The position numbers and the translations under genes were made by a program. The notes under the pieces are model-generated. The model searched no databases. It had not been told where the DNA came from and saw only the letters and a program-made list of their open reading frames with translations. 64,000 nucleotides of DNA from Blautia schinkii (GTDB taxonomy: Bacteria; Bacillota; Clostridia; Lachnospirales; Lachnospiraceae): positions 226,369-290,368 of the forward strand of contig NZ_JAAWUO010000002.1 of assembly GCF_013304825.1 (NCBI RefSeq). The letters are read 5' to 3'. Each line of letters opens with the position of its first letter. Position 1 is the stretch's first letter. Shown here in pieces: positions 8,306 to 16,541 of this stretch.

Positions 8306-9013
8306 ATGAAAAAACACATTAAACAACTTTTAATCACACTTCTTGCTTTGACATTGATTCTGTCAGGTTCTGTATGCGTACAGGCAAAAACCATTTCCAA
8401 GCCAGCCCAGGTACTTACCCTGTATTCCTCAAAATCATTGTCCTACACCGCAAGCAGAAGAGCATTTGCTACAGCAAATGAAACAGCATTAAACACTGAC
8501 GTCTACATGAACCAGGGCGTTTCTTCTTACAAATCCTCTAATACTTCAGTGGTAAGCCTTGTTTCCAGAAAAGCCTATCCTCTGTATCAGAAAAATCCTG
8601 TCTCTTTTTCTTCATATTTTATGAAAGCAAAAAAAACAGGAACTGCTATTGTTTCCTACAAGTGCGGAAAAAATATTTACAAACAAAAAGTTACAGTAAA
8701 AAAATATGTAAACCCATTGTCATCTCTCAAAATCGGTTCTCTGAACCTGACATCCAAATTTAACAAAAACGCAAACTATACGTTGAGTTACAACAAATAC
8801 AAAAATAAAAACATAAAATTACAAGTTAATAGCAAGAACGGATGGTATGTCTCAGGAATCCGTAAAATCAACAATCCAAAAGGTAGTGAAATGGGAATCT
8901 GGGTCAAGAACGGAAAAACATTTAAAATTACAAAAAGAAATACCTTTTTGACCGTCTATACATATAATCAGAAAACAACGCAGACAGAAGAATGTACAAT
9001 TATTTTCAAATAA
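8306..9013 (+). CDS. Secreted protein of unknown function (235 aa)
   Basis: The N-terminus is a classic signal peptide (MKKHIKQ, hydrophobic core LLITLLALTLIL, cut near VQA-K). The mature part is rich in Lys, Ser, Tyr and Asn, with patterns such as SSYKSSNTSVVSL and GTAIVSYKCGKNIYKQKVTV that resemble bacterial Ig-like (BIG2-type) beta modules. No anchor or catalytic motif is visible. AAAGGAG lies about 9 bases before ATG and a good promoter precedes it. The low GC content and the neighbours suggest accessory DNA. Confidence 0.75.
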   Translation: MKKHIKQLLITLLALTLILSGSVCVQAKTISKPAQVLTLYSSKSLSYTASRRAFATANETALNTDVYMNQGVSSYKSSNTSVVSLVSRKAYPLYQKNPVSFSSYFMKAKKTGTAIVSYKCGKNIYKQKVTVKKYVNPLSSLKIGSLNLTSKFNKNANYTLSYNKYKNKNIKLQVNSKNGWYVSGIRKINNPKGSEMGIWVKNGKTFKITKRNTFLTVYTYNQKTTQTEECTIIFK

Positions 9014-9079
9014 TTTAACTCATAGATTGTTCCGCTGTTTTTGTCTGGTGCAATACTAATTATATGTGAATTAAAAAAT

Positions 9080-9118
9080 AAGGCTAAGAGAATGCTGCAC
9101 GCTGTTCTCCTAGCCTTT
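9080..9118 (+). terminator. Terminator after the secreted protein gene
   Basis: A 13-bp stem (AAGGCTA arm at 9080-9092 with 9105-9117, one mismatch) closes a 12-base loop and is followed by TTATATATAAA. It lies 66 bases after the stop codon. Confidence 0.65.
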
Positions 9119-9446
9119 ATATATAAATGTGTGTACACATTGTACTTAACCATATAAATTAACAAATTCTTTAAATATTGCTGTTTTTCCTCTCACATCA
9201 CCTCTTTTTCCGCATATCTTTCCACAGATTGAAAGACAGCACCAATTACTGCTGACTATTGGCACTGTCTCTTTTTGACATTTCTTACATGCAACAGGGG
9301 GTGTTGCCAAACTGTTGCCAGTCGAATTTTGAGGACGCAGAGAGCCTTATTTCAAGCGATTTTGGGGTTTCGACACAATGTACAATATCTTTTGTCTTTA
9401 TTTTGGAAATTCTGTCAGATTTGTTTGGATTTTTTTTGGAAAATAA
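9119..9446. other. Intergenic stretch without a gene
   Basis: About 330 bases between the accessory region and the aspartate-kinase terminator. It contains a hairpin at 9235-9269 (12 pairs if read from the minus strand, two of them wobble) and a small repeat GCAACA/TGTTGC at 9292-9308. I see no coding frame, tRNA or clear attachment core. The right end of the mobile element may fall here, but no direct repeat of a left end can be tested within this window. Confidence 0.4.
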
Positions 9447-9499
9447 CATAAAAAATCCGCTCCGGAGTTTACGTTTCCGTATCCCCTGCAGCGGATTTT
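9447..9499 (-). terminator. Terminator of the aspartate kinase gene
   Basis: A 10-bp perfect stem (9452-9461 with 9490-9499) around a 28-base loop is followed on the minus strand by a run of T (9447-9455). It lies 80 bases after the lysC stop. Confidence 0.65.
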
Positions 9500-9579
9500 A
9501 AATGTTCAATTCTTCTGCTGTCCTGATAAAATTTCAACAGCTATCGGAACCCTTTCTTGCTATGATCCTGTAAACAGAA

Positions 9580-10899
9580 TCAGATCCGTGTCAGAACAAA
9601 AATATCGTAGATTGCTCTGACAGCCTTCTCGAAGTCGCGGTTCTCTACACCGATGATGATATTCAGCTCACTGGATCCCTGATCGATCATCTTCACATTT
9701 ACATTGGCATGAGCAAGGGCAGAGAAAATTCTTCCTGCTGTGCCTCTCTGAGATTTCATTCCTCTTCCTACAACTGCGATCAGTGCAAGATCGGACTCCA
9801 TCTCAACAAAATCAGGCTGTACCAGACGGTGAATGCCTGCGATGACCTGCTGTTCTTTCTCTTCAAACTCATCCTGATGAACATATACTGTCATAGTATC
9901 AATACCGGACGGTACATGCTCAAAGCTGATACCCTGATCCTCAAATACCTGAAGAACTTTACGTCCAAAGCCAATCTCGCTGTTCATCATGGATTTCTCA
10001 ATATTAATAGAGCAGAAGCCCTTCTTACCTGCAATACCTGTGATAGTAAATTTCGGTTTCTTGCAGGTGCTCTCTACAATAAGAGTACCTTTGTCTTCCG
10101 GACTGTTTGTGTTGCGGATATTTATCGGGATTCCCTCTTTACGGACAGGGAAAATCGCATCTTCATGAAGAACGGTAGCTCCCATGTAGGAAAGCTCACG
10201 GAGCTCTCTGTATGTGATCGCCTCGATCGGTTCCGGATTATGTACGATACGCGGATCTGTTACAAGAAAACCGGAAACATCTGTCCAGTTCTCATAGATA
10301 TCTGCGTGGATCGCTTTTGCAACAAGGGATCCTGTTACATCAGATCCGCCCCTGGAAAATGTCTTAACTGTGCCGTCTGCGCATGCACCGTAGAATCCCG
10401 GGATTACTGCACTCTGGCATTTGCTGAGTTTTTTCGAAAGGAGCTTGTTGGTCTCCTCAGCTTCCAGATTACCGTTCTTGTCAAAACGGATCACAGAAGC
10501 CGCATCTACAAAATCATATCCAAGATATGCAGCCATGATCTTACCATTAAGGAACTCTCCTCTGGATGCCGCATACTGGATTCCTGCCTGTGCACGGAAA
10601 TCCTCCTCAATCTTCTTGAACTCATCCTCAAGGGAAAGCGTCAGGCCAAGACCTTTGATAATCTCATAATATCTCTCTTTGATCGCTTTCAGCTTATCGG
10701 AGAAATCCTCTCCCTTGGAAGCTGCATCATAGCATCCGTAAAGCATATCCGTTACCTTAATGTCTTCGTCAAATCTCTTTCCCGGAGCTGACGGAACAAC
10801 ATAGCGGCGGCTCTCATCGCTGCGGATGATATCGCCGACTTTCTGAAACTGCTCTGCATTTGCAAGAGAACTTCCACCGAATTTTACAACTTTTTTCAT
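9580..10899 (-). CDS. lysC: Aspartate kinase
   Basis: This 439-aa enzyme phosphorylates aspartate, the first step to Lys, Met, Thr and diaminopimelate. The N-terminal kinase domain shows VKFGGSSLA at residues 5-13, TFSRGGSDVTGS near 185-196 and the NWTDVSGFLVTDPR aspartate site near 210. Two ACT modules make up about residues 295-439 (ITGIAGKKGFCSINIEK; LIAVVGRGM) and should carry feedback control. The ATG at 10899 follows AGAGGTG by 5 bases; a GTG five codons upstream lies inside that site and is not used. The gene is alone, with its own promoter, structured leader and terminator. Confidence 0.93.
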   Translation of the reverse strand: MKKVVKFGGSSLANAEQFQKVGDIIRSDESRRYVVPSAPGKRFDEDIKVTDMLYGCYDAASKGEDFSDKLKAIKERYYEIIKGLGLTLSLEDEFKKIEEDFRAQAGIQYAASRGEFLNGKIMAAYLGYDFVDAASVIRFDKNGNLEAEETNKLLSKKLSKCQSAVIPGFYGACADGTVKTFSRGGSDVTGSLVAKAIHADIYENWTDVSGFLVTDPRIVHNPEPIEAITYRELRELSYMGATVLHEDAIFPVRKEGIPINIRNTNSPEDKGTLIVESTCKKPKFTITGIAGKKGFCSINIEKSMMNSEIGFGRKVLQVFEDQGISFEHVPSGIDTMTVYVHQDEFEEKEQQVIAGIHRLVQPDFVEMESDLALIAVVGRGMKSQRGTAGRIFSALAHANVNVKMIDQGSSELNIIIGVENRDFEKAVRAIYDIFVLTRI

Positions 10900-11052
10900 G
10901 ATAACACCTCTCACCTGTAATTTCGATACTGCTGTTCATTTTCCAAACGGCAGCATTTCGACTTCCTGCGTTGCTTTTCAGTTCATATCTCACTGCAACG
11001 CTTTACCACAGAAACCTATGGCTATTTTATTGAAAAACTCATGATTTTGCAA
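10900..11052 (-). promoter_or_regulatory. Promoter and structured leader of the aspartate kinase gene
   Basis: On the minus strand TTGCAA (11052-11047), 17 bases, TAAAAT (11029-11024) gives a start near 11017 and a leader of about 115 nt. The leader folds into two hairpins: GCGTTG/CAACGC enclosing CAGT/ACTG with an AAAAG bulge (about 10956-10986), then TGCTG/CAGCA around a 16-base loop (about 10927-10953). No Rho-independent terminator is evident, so control, if any, would act at translation. It does not fit the about 180-nt lysine riboswitch; the class is unknown to me. Confidence 0.5.
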
Positions 11053-11119
11053 GTCTTTCCGCCAATTTCTGCAAAAAAAGTCAAATTATACAAGAGAAAA
11101 GGCTCATAAAACCTGTTTC

Positions 11120-11401
11120 TTATGCACAGTACTGCTTCAGGATATTCTCAAGAGCTGCAGCGCTGCTTGTATGGCAGCGACATACGGGGATTGATTTTTT
11201 CTTTGCTTCTTCTACTGCGCAGTTAACCATTTTGTGGGAAACTGTGCTTGTGAAAAGGATCATCAGATCCGGCACACCGATTTTTTTCTTCATAGCTCCT
11301 TTTTCTTTTGCAAAAACTTTTGCCTTACATCCGAACCCTTTGCAGATATCCTCATACTGACATACCATTCTTTCATTACCGCCTACAATTACAACGCTCA
11401 T
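11120..11401 (-). CDS. DUF2325 domain protein
   Basis: This 93-aa protein begins MSVVIVGGNERM and has the Rossmann-like small fold of DUF2325 (PF10087): VVIVGGxxR, then VPDLMILFTSTVSHKMVN and IPVCRCHTSSAAAL. The family's biochemistry is unknown; members are often found with iron or redox genes in anaerobes. AAAGGAG lies 9 bases before ATG. A cluster of three GAGTTAGC half-sites lies 48-90 bases upstream, pointing to regulation by a dimeric repressor, possibly metal-responsive. It is monocistronic here. Confidence 0.85.
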   Translation of the reverse strand: MSVVIVGGNERMVCQYEDICKGFGCKAKVFAKEKGAMKKKIGVPDLMILFTSTVSHKMVNCAVEEAKKKSIPVCRCHTSSAAALENILKQYCA

Positions 11402-11448
11402 AATTTCACTCTCCTTTGATTCCTGAACTTTTTATATGGTTATTTCAA

Positions 11449-11491
11449 GCTAACTCATGGTTTAAAATATTGAGTTAGCATCTGCTAACTC
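11449..11491 (-). promoter_or_regulatory. Triple GAGTTAGC half-site operator before the DUF2325 gene
   Basis: GCTAACTC occurs at 11449-11456, its inverse GAGTTAGC at 11472-11479 and GCTAACTC again at 11484-11491. The last two form a perfect 8-bp dyad with a 4-base spacer. TTAG...CTAA arms recall DtxR/IdeR-type sites, but the spacing is not the standard one. A -10-like TATAAA follows on the minus strand near 11430. Confidence 0.55.
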
Positions 11492-11534
11492 TTTATCATG
11501 ATACCATGCCTTAAAAAGTTTGTCAAAGGTAATT

Positions 11535-12215
11535 TTAATTATTTTTATATTCTGTAATGCCGCATACAGAAAGTACACCGTCCTTCACCTGAAAGTGAAC
11601 ATCCATCCCTGCAAAAGGCATTCCGTAGATCCTCCGAGGATCTTTCTGGTAGGCTGGTCTTGGATCTTCCCTGAGAACTCCCTTTAATGCTTCCAGCTTC
11701 TCCTCCGGGATCATGGCCACCCATTTTTGCGGAATCTCCACCTGCAGAAAATGCTGTTCTACTTTTTCCGCAAATCCTCCCAGTGCTTCCGGATGGCAGT
11801 CTGCTGCTGGGATATACGGTTTGATATCAAAGATCGGCGTACCGTCCATAAGGTCTGCCCCTGACACAACCAGTACCGGTCCCTCTTTACACTTAAGATC
11901 GATCTGTTCCAGTTTTACACAGGAAAGCCCTATAGAATTAGGTCGAAATGGAGATCTGGTGGCAAACACGCCCATCCTCTCATTTCCGCCAAGGCGTGGC
12001 GGCCGTACTGTGGGAGACCATTGCTCACGTACAGCCTCCGAAAATTCCCAGATCAGCCAGATATGGGAAAAATCCTCCAGACCTTTCACAGCTTCGCGTA
12101 CTCTGTATTCCGGTTCAAAAACGATCCGGCCTGTCAGTCCCTCCACGCGGCCGCTCTGGCGGGGTATCCCGAATTTCGTTGGAAAATCACTCCTGATCTT
12201 TGCAATTATCTTCAT
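11535..12215 (-). CDS. trmO: tRNA m6t6A37 methyltransferase TrmO (TsaA family)
   Basis: This 226-aa protein methylates N6 of t6A37 in some tRNAs using SAM. The TsaA/TrmO beta-barrel occupies residues 1-150: GIPRQSGRVEGLTGRI, FSHIWLIWEF, the signature GVFATRSPFRPNSIGLS (about 83-99) and DLMDGTPIFDIKPYIP. The last 70 residues form the small C-terminal domain (DPRPAYQ, RIYGMPFAGMDVHF) typical of the longer form. It lies between fruR and the DUF2325 gene on the same strand with gaps of 79 and 133 bases. Confidence 0.92.
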   Translation of the reverse strand: MKIIAKIRSDFPTKFGIPRQSGRVEGLTGRIVFEPEYRVREAVKGLEDFSHIWLIWEFSEAVREQWSPTVRPPRLGGNERMGVFATRSPFRPNSIGLSCVKLEQIDLKCKEGPVLVVSGADLMDGTPIFDIKPYIPAADCHPEALGGFAEKVEQHFLQVEIPQKWVAMIPEEKLEALKGVLREDPRPAYQKDPRRIYGMPFAGMDVHFQVKDGVLSVCGITEYKNN

Positions 12216-12294
12216 ATCTGTTTCCCCTTTTCCAGGATACTCGGAATTTTTTTATTTTCCATTCCTTTCACCTCTTCTGAACCGTTTTGTCTGC

Positions 12295-13038
12295 CTATGA
12301 TACAACCTGAATATTTTGACAGTCTTTATATTCTCTTGAACAGCTTTCTGTCAGAATCTCTGCTCCGTCAAAAGCAAAGAATGTCACTGCACTGATCTGT
12401 CCGAACTTGGAGCTGTCTGATACCACATATTTCTCCAGGCATTGCTCCATAGCGGTACGTTTCACCAGTGCCTCATTTGCCTCCGGTGTTGTAAAGCCTT
12501 CTTTTTGTGTCATTCCGTTAGTTCCGAAAAATCCTTTGGTAAAATGGTAATTCTTCAGCATTTGCATGGCCTGGCTTCCGATTACAGCTTCTGTAGAACC
12601 TTTCAGTTCGCCACCGAGCAGAAGTACCCTGACCCCCATCTGTGCCAACGTTCTCGCATGGGAAACACCATTGGTCACAAAAGTAGCTCCTGAGCCTTCC
12701 AGATGCTCCAGCATATATCCCGTGGTGGTTCCGGCATCCAGATACACAAAATCCTCCGGCTGTATCAGAGATGCCGCATAAGCCGCAATCTTCTTTTTTT
12801 CTTCAGTATTCAGCTCGGATTTCTGTGCTACTGTAGGTTCATAGGCGTTCACTGTATGTTCCAGAGCTACCGCACCGCCAAAAACCCTGGTAAGCCTGCC
12901 TGCTTTATAGAGTGCCGTGATATCTCTTCGGACTGTGGACTCTGAGGCATCCAGAATATCTTTCAGCTCCGTCACTGTGACGCTCTTTTTTTCTCTGAGA
13001 AGATCGAGGATAATTTCATATCTCTGTTCTGTCAGCAT
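12295..13038 (-). CDS. fruR: DeoR-family repressor of the fructose operon
   Basis: This 247-aa regulator has an N-terminal winged helix (EQRYEIILDLLREKKSVTV, then the recognition helix ASESTVRRDITAL) and a C-terminal sugar-phosphate sensor domain (FVYLDAGTTTGYMLEHL, VTNGVSHA, LLGGELK, GFFGTNGM). DeoR proteins beside fruK-fruA respond to fructose 1-phosphate. The ATG at 13038 follows AAGGAGG by 8 bases; an upstream TTG lies inside that site. A strong terminator hairpin ends right at this ribosome site, so fruR is expressed by read-through of the fru operon or from a promoter not seen. Confidence 0.88.
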   Translation of the reverse strand: MLTEQRYEIILDLLREKKSVTVTELKDILDASESTVRRDITALYKAGRLTRVFGGAVALEHTVNAYEPTVAQKSELNTEEKKKIAAYAASLIQPEDFVYLDAGTTTGYMLEHLEGSGATFVTNGVSHARTLAQMGVRVLLLGGELKGSTEAVIGSQAMQMLKNYHFTKGFFGTNGMTQKEGFTTPEANEALVKRTAMEQCLEKYVVSDSSKFGQISAVTFFAFDGAEILTESCSREYKDCQNIQVVS

Positions 13039-13054
13039 CTTCTTTTCCTCCTTC

Positions 13055-13087
13055 AAAAAAACATCCCGATCACCAGACCGGGATGTT
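13055..13087 (-). terminator. Intrinsic terminator between ptsH and fruR
   Basis: A perfect 9-bp stem AACATCCCG/CGGGATGTT (13060-13068 with 13079-13087) is followed by a run of seven T that touches the fruR ribosome site (13047-13053). It splits the fru operon from its regulator and should limit fruR to read-through levels. Confidence 0.85.
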
Positions 13088-13107
13088 TCTTATTCTTCAT
13101 TCAGGGA

Positions 13108-13365
13108 TTACAGGTTCTCCTGCATGAATTTGCTTACTGCCTCGTATGCTGCATCCTCGTCTGCACCATCGAATGTGAAAGTAACCTCATGACCTTTCTT
13201 TACGCCAAGTCCCATAAGTGCAAGAAGTTTTCTGCACTCTACTGTCTTGCCGTCTTTCTCGATTGTGATCTTGGACTCGAAACCTTTTACAAGCTTCACA
13301 AGCTCTCCGGCCGGACGTGCATGGATTCCTTCGTTATCTGTTACTACATACTTGAATTCTTTCAT
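13108..13365 (-). CDS. HPr-like phosphocarrier protein, regulatory Ser46 replaced by Lys
   Basis: This 85-aa HPr-fold protein passes phosphate from Enzyme I to EIIA. The active site His15 is intact in GIHARPAGELV (13-23). The alignment from GKTV (39-42) is gap-free with Bacillus HPr and puts Lys46 where Firmicute HPr has the serine used by HPr kinase (CRKLLALMGLG instead of LKSIMGVMSLG). It should therefore carry PTS phosphate but not join CcpA in catabolite repression. It sits 29 bases after fruA, so it is probably a carrier dedicated to fructose uptake, with the general HPr elsewhere. GGAGG lies 8 bases before ATG. Confidence 0.9.
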   Translation of the reverse strand: MKEFKYVVTDNEGIHARPAGELVKLVKGFESKITIEKDGKTVECRKLLALMGLGVKKGHEVTFTFDGADEDAAYEAVSKFMQENL

Positions 13366-13394
13366 TTCTTTATCCTCCAGATTATTTTTTTATT

Positions 13395-15308
13395 TTAAGC
13401 GACTTTCTTCTTCAGCACACCAAGAAGTACTGCTGAGATCAGAGTTCCGGCTACCAGTGCAACCAGGTACATCAGCGCATTGCCTACAACCGGGAATACG
13501 AAGATTCCACCGTGAGGTGCCATCAGTGTACAGTTGAAGAACATGGAGATTGCTCCTGCTACTGCAGAACCAACGATACAGGACGGAAGTACATGGATCG
13601 GGTCAGATGCCGCAAAAGGAATCGCTCCCTCTGTAATGAATGCAAGTCCCATGATAAAGTTAGTCGGTCCTGCCTCTCGCTCTTCTTTTGTAAATTTATC
13701 CCTGAACAGCAGGGATGCAAGTGCGATCGCACACGGAGGAGTCATACCTCCTACCATAACTGCTGCCATGATATCGTAGTTACCTGCTGCAATTGCAGCT
13801 GTACCAAATACATATGCTGCTTTGTTGAATGGGCCACCCATATCAATGGCCATCATTCCGCCAAGAACCAGTCCTAAAATTACTTTACTTGAATTTCCCA
13901 TACCTGTCAAGGCATTATTTAATCCTGTGTTGATGCCGCCCATGATCGGCTCTACGATGAATGTCATGCAAAGTCCCATAAGAAGGACACCAACAACCGG
14001 ATAGATCAGTACAGGTGCGATTTTTTCCAGTGCTTCCGGAAGTTTATCACAAACTTTACGAAGTGCAAGAATCAGATATCCTGCAAGGAAACCTGCGAGA
14101 AGAGCTCCCAGGAAACCGGACTTTCCGTTTGCTGCGATCATACCGCCTACAAGACCAACTGCAAGTGCAGGTCTGTCACCGATTGCCATTGCGATAAAGC
14201 CGGCCAGCACAGGAAGCATGAAGCCAAATGCTGTATCACCAATATGTTTCAGAACAGCTGCTACTGGTGTGATAGTACCAAAGTTTGCTCTCTGGTCTGC
14301 CGGAAGGGAACTTAAATCTACGCTTAAGCCATCGATCAGAAATGCAAGAGCAATCAGAATACCGCCGCCAACAACCAACGGAAGCATATGAGATACACCG
14401 TTCATCAGCTGCATGTAGATCTTGTGTCCTGCTCCGCCGCCTGCTTTTGCATTTGAGGAAGAACTCTGACTGCCTGCTGCCGCATGATATACCGGAACAT
14501 CTCCGGAAATCGCACGTTCCACAAGCTGGTCTGCTTTGCTGATTCCATCGGAAACCTGACATTCGATGACTTTCTTTCCGTCGAAACGATCCATCGGAAC
14601 TTTGGCATCTGCTGCCACGATAATACAGTCTGCTTCCTGGATCTCTTTGTCAGTAAGTACATTTTTTGCTCCGCCGGAGCCTCTTGTTTCTATTTTAATG
14701 AAGCAATCTTTCGCCTTGGCTGCTTTTTCCAGTCCTTCTGCTGCCATGTAGGTGTGGGCAATACCTGTCGGGCAGGAAGTAACTGCCAGCAACCTGGCCC
14801 TGGCTCCTTCGGAACTTCCAGTGTCTGCCAGTCTCTCATCAATATCCTTCTTCTCATTGTCTGCCTTGTCGATGATCTCCATAAATTCGTCTACAGACCC
14901 TGCATTACGTAAGGACTCTGTAAAATTGTCATCCATCAGCATTACAGAAAGTTTGCTGAGTACATCCAGATGAATATTGTCTTCTGTATTCGGTGCTGCG
15001 ATCAGAAAAAGCAGTGTAACCGGCTCATCGTCCAGAGCTTCGAACTCCACGCCGTTTTTTACAACCATGGCTGCAAGTCCCGGTTTCTTTACTGCGTCAC
15101 ATTTTCCATGAGGAATGGCGATTCCCTCACCGATTCCTGTTGTGCTCTCTTCCTCTCTTAAGTATACCTGTTTCCGATAAGCTTCTCTGTCGCTGATCTT
15201 CTCGCTCTTTACCATAAGATCAACGGCCATGTCCAAAGCTTCGGATTTACTCTTCGGTGCTGCATCCAGTGAAATGCTCCGTTTATCGAGCAGGTCTGTG
15301 ATTCTCAT
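13395..15308 (-). CDS. fruA: Fructose-specific PTS enzyme IIABC
   Basis: This 637-aa protein imports fructose and phosphorylates it to fructose 1-phosphate. Order is IIA (1-150; His67 in GIAIPHGKCD), a short linker, IIB (about 170-270; Cys181 in VTSCPTGIAHTYM) and membrane IIC (about 300-637; GGGILIALAFLI, GAIPFAASDPIHVLP). All phosphorylation sites are present. It lies 20 bases after fruK and 29 before the HPr gene, so all three are one operon under the fruK promoter. Confidence 0.95.
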   Translation of the reverse strand: MRITDLLDKRSISLDAAPKSKSEALDMAVDLMVKSEKISDREAYRKQVYLREEESTTGIGEGIAIPHGKCDAVKKPGLAAMVVKNGVEFEALDDEPVTLLFLIAAPNTEDNIHLDVLSKLSVMLMDDNFTESLRNAGSVDEFMEIIDKADNEKKDIDERLADTGSSEGARARLLAVTSCPTGIAHTYMAAEGLEKAAKAKDCFIKIETRGSGGAKNVLTDKEIQEADCIIVAADAKVPMDRFDGKKVIECQVSDGISKADQLVERAISGDVPVYHAAAGSQSSSSNAKAGGGAGHKIYMQLMNGVSHMLPLVVGGGILIALAFLIDGLSVDLSSLPADQRANFGTITPVAAVLKHIGDTAFGFMLPVLAGFIAMAIGDRPALAVGLVGGMIAANGKSGFLGALLAGFLAGYLILALRKVCDKLPEALEKIAPVLIYPVVGVLLMGLCMTFIVEPIMGGINTGLNNALTGMGNSSKVILGLVLGGMMAIDMGGPFNKAAYVFGTAAIAAGNYDIMAAVMVGGMTPPCAIALASLLFRDKFTKEEREAGPTNFIMGLAFITEGAIPFAASDPIHVLPSCIVGSAVAGAISMFFNCTLMAPHGGIFVFPVVGNALMYLVALVAGTLISAVLLGVLKKKVA

Positions 15309-15328
15309 CTTTCCTTCTCCTTTCTTCC

Positions 15329-16240
15329 TTACCCCTCTGTTACCTGTTTATATACAGCCTGAACCTCTTCCTTTGTGGCAAGATTTTCAGAAAATGCACT
15401 TGCGCTTCCTGCGGAAATTCCCATATGGAATGCGTGCTCATAATTCTGTTTTTCCATCCAGCCTGCCATAAAGCCTGCTACCATAGAATCTCCTGCTCCT
15501 ACACCATTTACCAGTATTCCCTTTGGTGCCGGTTTCTCAAATACCTGTCCGTCCTCTGCTACCAGGACAGCACCTTCACCGGCCATGGAAATTAATACGT
15601 TTCTGGCACCTTTTTCCTGGAGTTTCTTTCCATAAGGTATCACATCCTGACGGGTTTTAAGTTCCACCCCGAAGATTTCTCCCAGTTCATGGTTGTTGGG
15701 TTTCACAAGGAACGGATGATATTTCAGTACATTCACAAGAAGATCTCTTGTTGCATCCACAACGATCATTACGCCTTTTCCGTCCAGCCTCGCCATGATC
15801 TTCTCGTACATATCATCCGGCATGGAGGATGGTATGCTTCCTGCAAGGAAAAGCACATCTCCTTCTTTCAGGGTATCTAGCTTCTCCATCAGCTCCTGAA
15901 CTTTATCACTGCTGATCTTGGGTCCCATTCCGTTGATCTCAGTTCCGTCAATGGATTTCAGTTTCAGATTGATTCTGGAAACGCCCTCCGGGATTTTGAT
16001 AAAATCGGATTTCACTCCCATTTCCCTGAGCTTTCTTACAATCTCATCTCCTACAAATCCAGCCATGAAGCCAAGTGCTGTATTCTCGATTCCAAGATTC
16101 ATCAGCACTGTGGAAACGTTGATTCCCTTTCCGCCCGGAAGCATCAGCTCGGAACTGGTTCTGTTGGTAAGTCCAAGTTTAAAATCTTCCACGGAAACGA
16201 TATAGTCCAGAGATGGATTAAAAGTAACTGTGCAGATCAT
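15329..16240 (-). CDS. fruK: 1-phosphofructokinase
   Basis: This 303-aa PfkB-family kinase turns fructose 1-phosphate into fructose 1,6-bisphosphate. It starts MICTVTFNPSLDY, has the substrate motif PGGKGINVS (about 35-43), LVKPNNHELGEIFG near 190-203 and the catalytic NGVGAGDSMVAGF (Asp general base). The ATG at 16240 follows GGGAGGAG by a few bases; the frame stays open upstream but lacks a better start. It is the first gene of the fru operon. Confidence 0.94.
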   Translation of the reverse strand: MICTVTFNPSLDYIVSVEDFKLGLTNRTSSELMLPGGKGINVSTVLMNLGIENTALGFMAGFVGDEIVRKLREMGVKSDFIKIPEGVSRINLKLKSIDGTEINGMGPKISSDKVQELMEKLDTLKEGDVLFLAGSIPSSMPDDMYEKIMARLDGKGVMIVVDATRDLLVNVLKYHPFLVKPNNHELGEIFGVELKTRQDVIPYGKKLQEKGARNVLISMAGEGAVLVAEDGQVFEKPAPKGILVNGVGAGDSMVAGFMAGWMEKQNYEHAFHMGISAGSASAFSENLATKEEVQAVYKQVTEG

Positions 16241-16311
16241 TTTTTCTCCTCCCATATTTCTATAATTGCGGCTTTCTGACCGCTTTTTGTTGTTTCTCAT
16301 TTGTTGAGATT

Positions 16312-16345
16312 AGTATACTTCCAAATTCATTCAAAGTCAATCAAA
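16312..16345 (-). promoter_or_regulatory. fru operon promoter with tandem FruR-type operator
   Basis: On the minus strand TTGACT (16340-16335), 17 bases, TATACT (16317-16312). Two contiguous 10-mers, TTTGATTGAC (16345-16336) and TTTGAATGAA (16335-16326), overlap the -35 and spacer. Direct repeats at one helical turn suit DeoR-family binding, so FruR repression here is likely. Confidence 0.7.
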
Positions 16346-16387
16346 CTAGTTCACAAAATTCATGACTGATTTTGGTTGAGTTTGCAC

Positions 16388-16432
16388 AAAAAAAGTGCAT
16401 CATACCTAGTTTTTCCAGGTCAACACACTTTT
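16388..16432 (-). terminator. Terminator after pabC
   Basis: AAAAGTG (16391-16397) pairs with CACTTTT (16426-16432); inside it ACCT/AGGT forms a second stem. The minus strand continues with a T-run. It lies about 110 bases after the pabC stop and separates it from the fru promoter. Confidence 0.5.
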
Positions 16433-16541
16433 ATTCTGATCTTATTCGAATGTTTTTGACTGTATTTTATTGTCATTCCAGTTATATCAATAAATCAGCA
16501 TATTTATTTTTCTAATTTTTACCCATTTCGTTCACGTTCAT

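Noticed and set aside
9232..9500. tRNA or attachment site at the right end of the accessory region
   Set aside because: Hairpins are present but no cloverleaf, anticodon arm or direct-repeat pair could be supported within the window.
9709..10791. A 360-codon plus-strand frame opposite lysC
   Set aside because: Antisense to aspartate kinase with many Cys and no recognisable domain or ribosome site.
10900..11052. Lysine riboswitch before lysC
   Set aside because: Leader is about 115 nt with two simple hairpins; the five-helix lysine aptamer needs about 180 nt and its core motifs are not seen.
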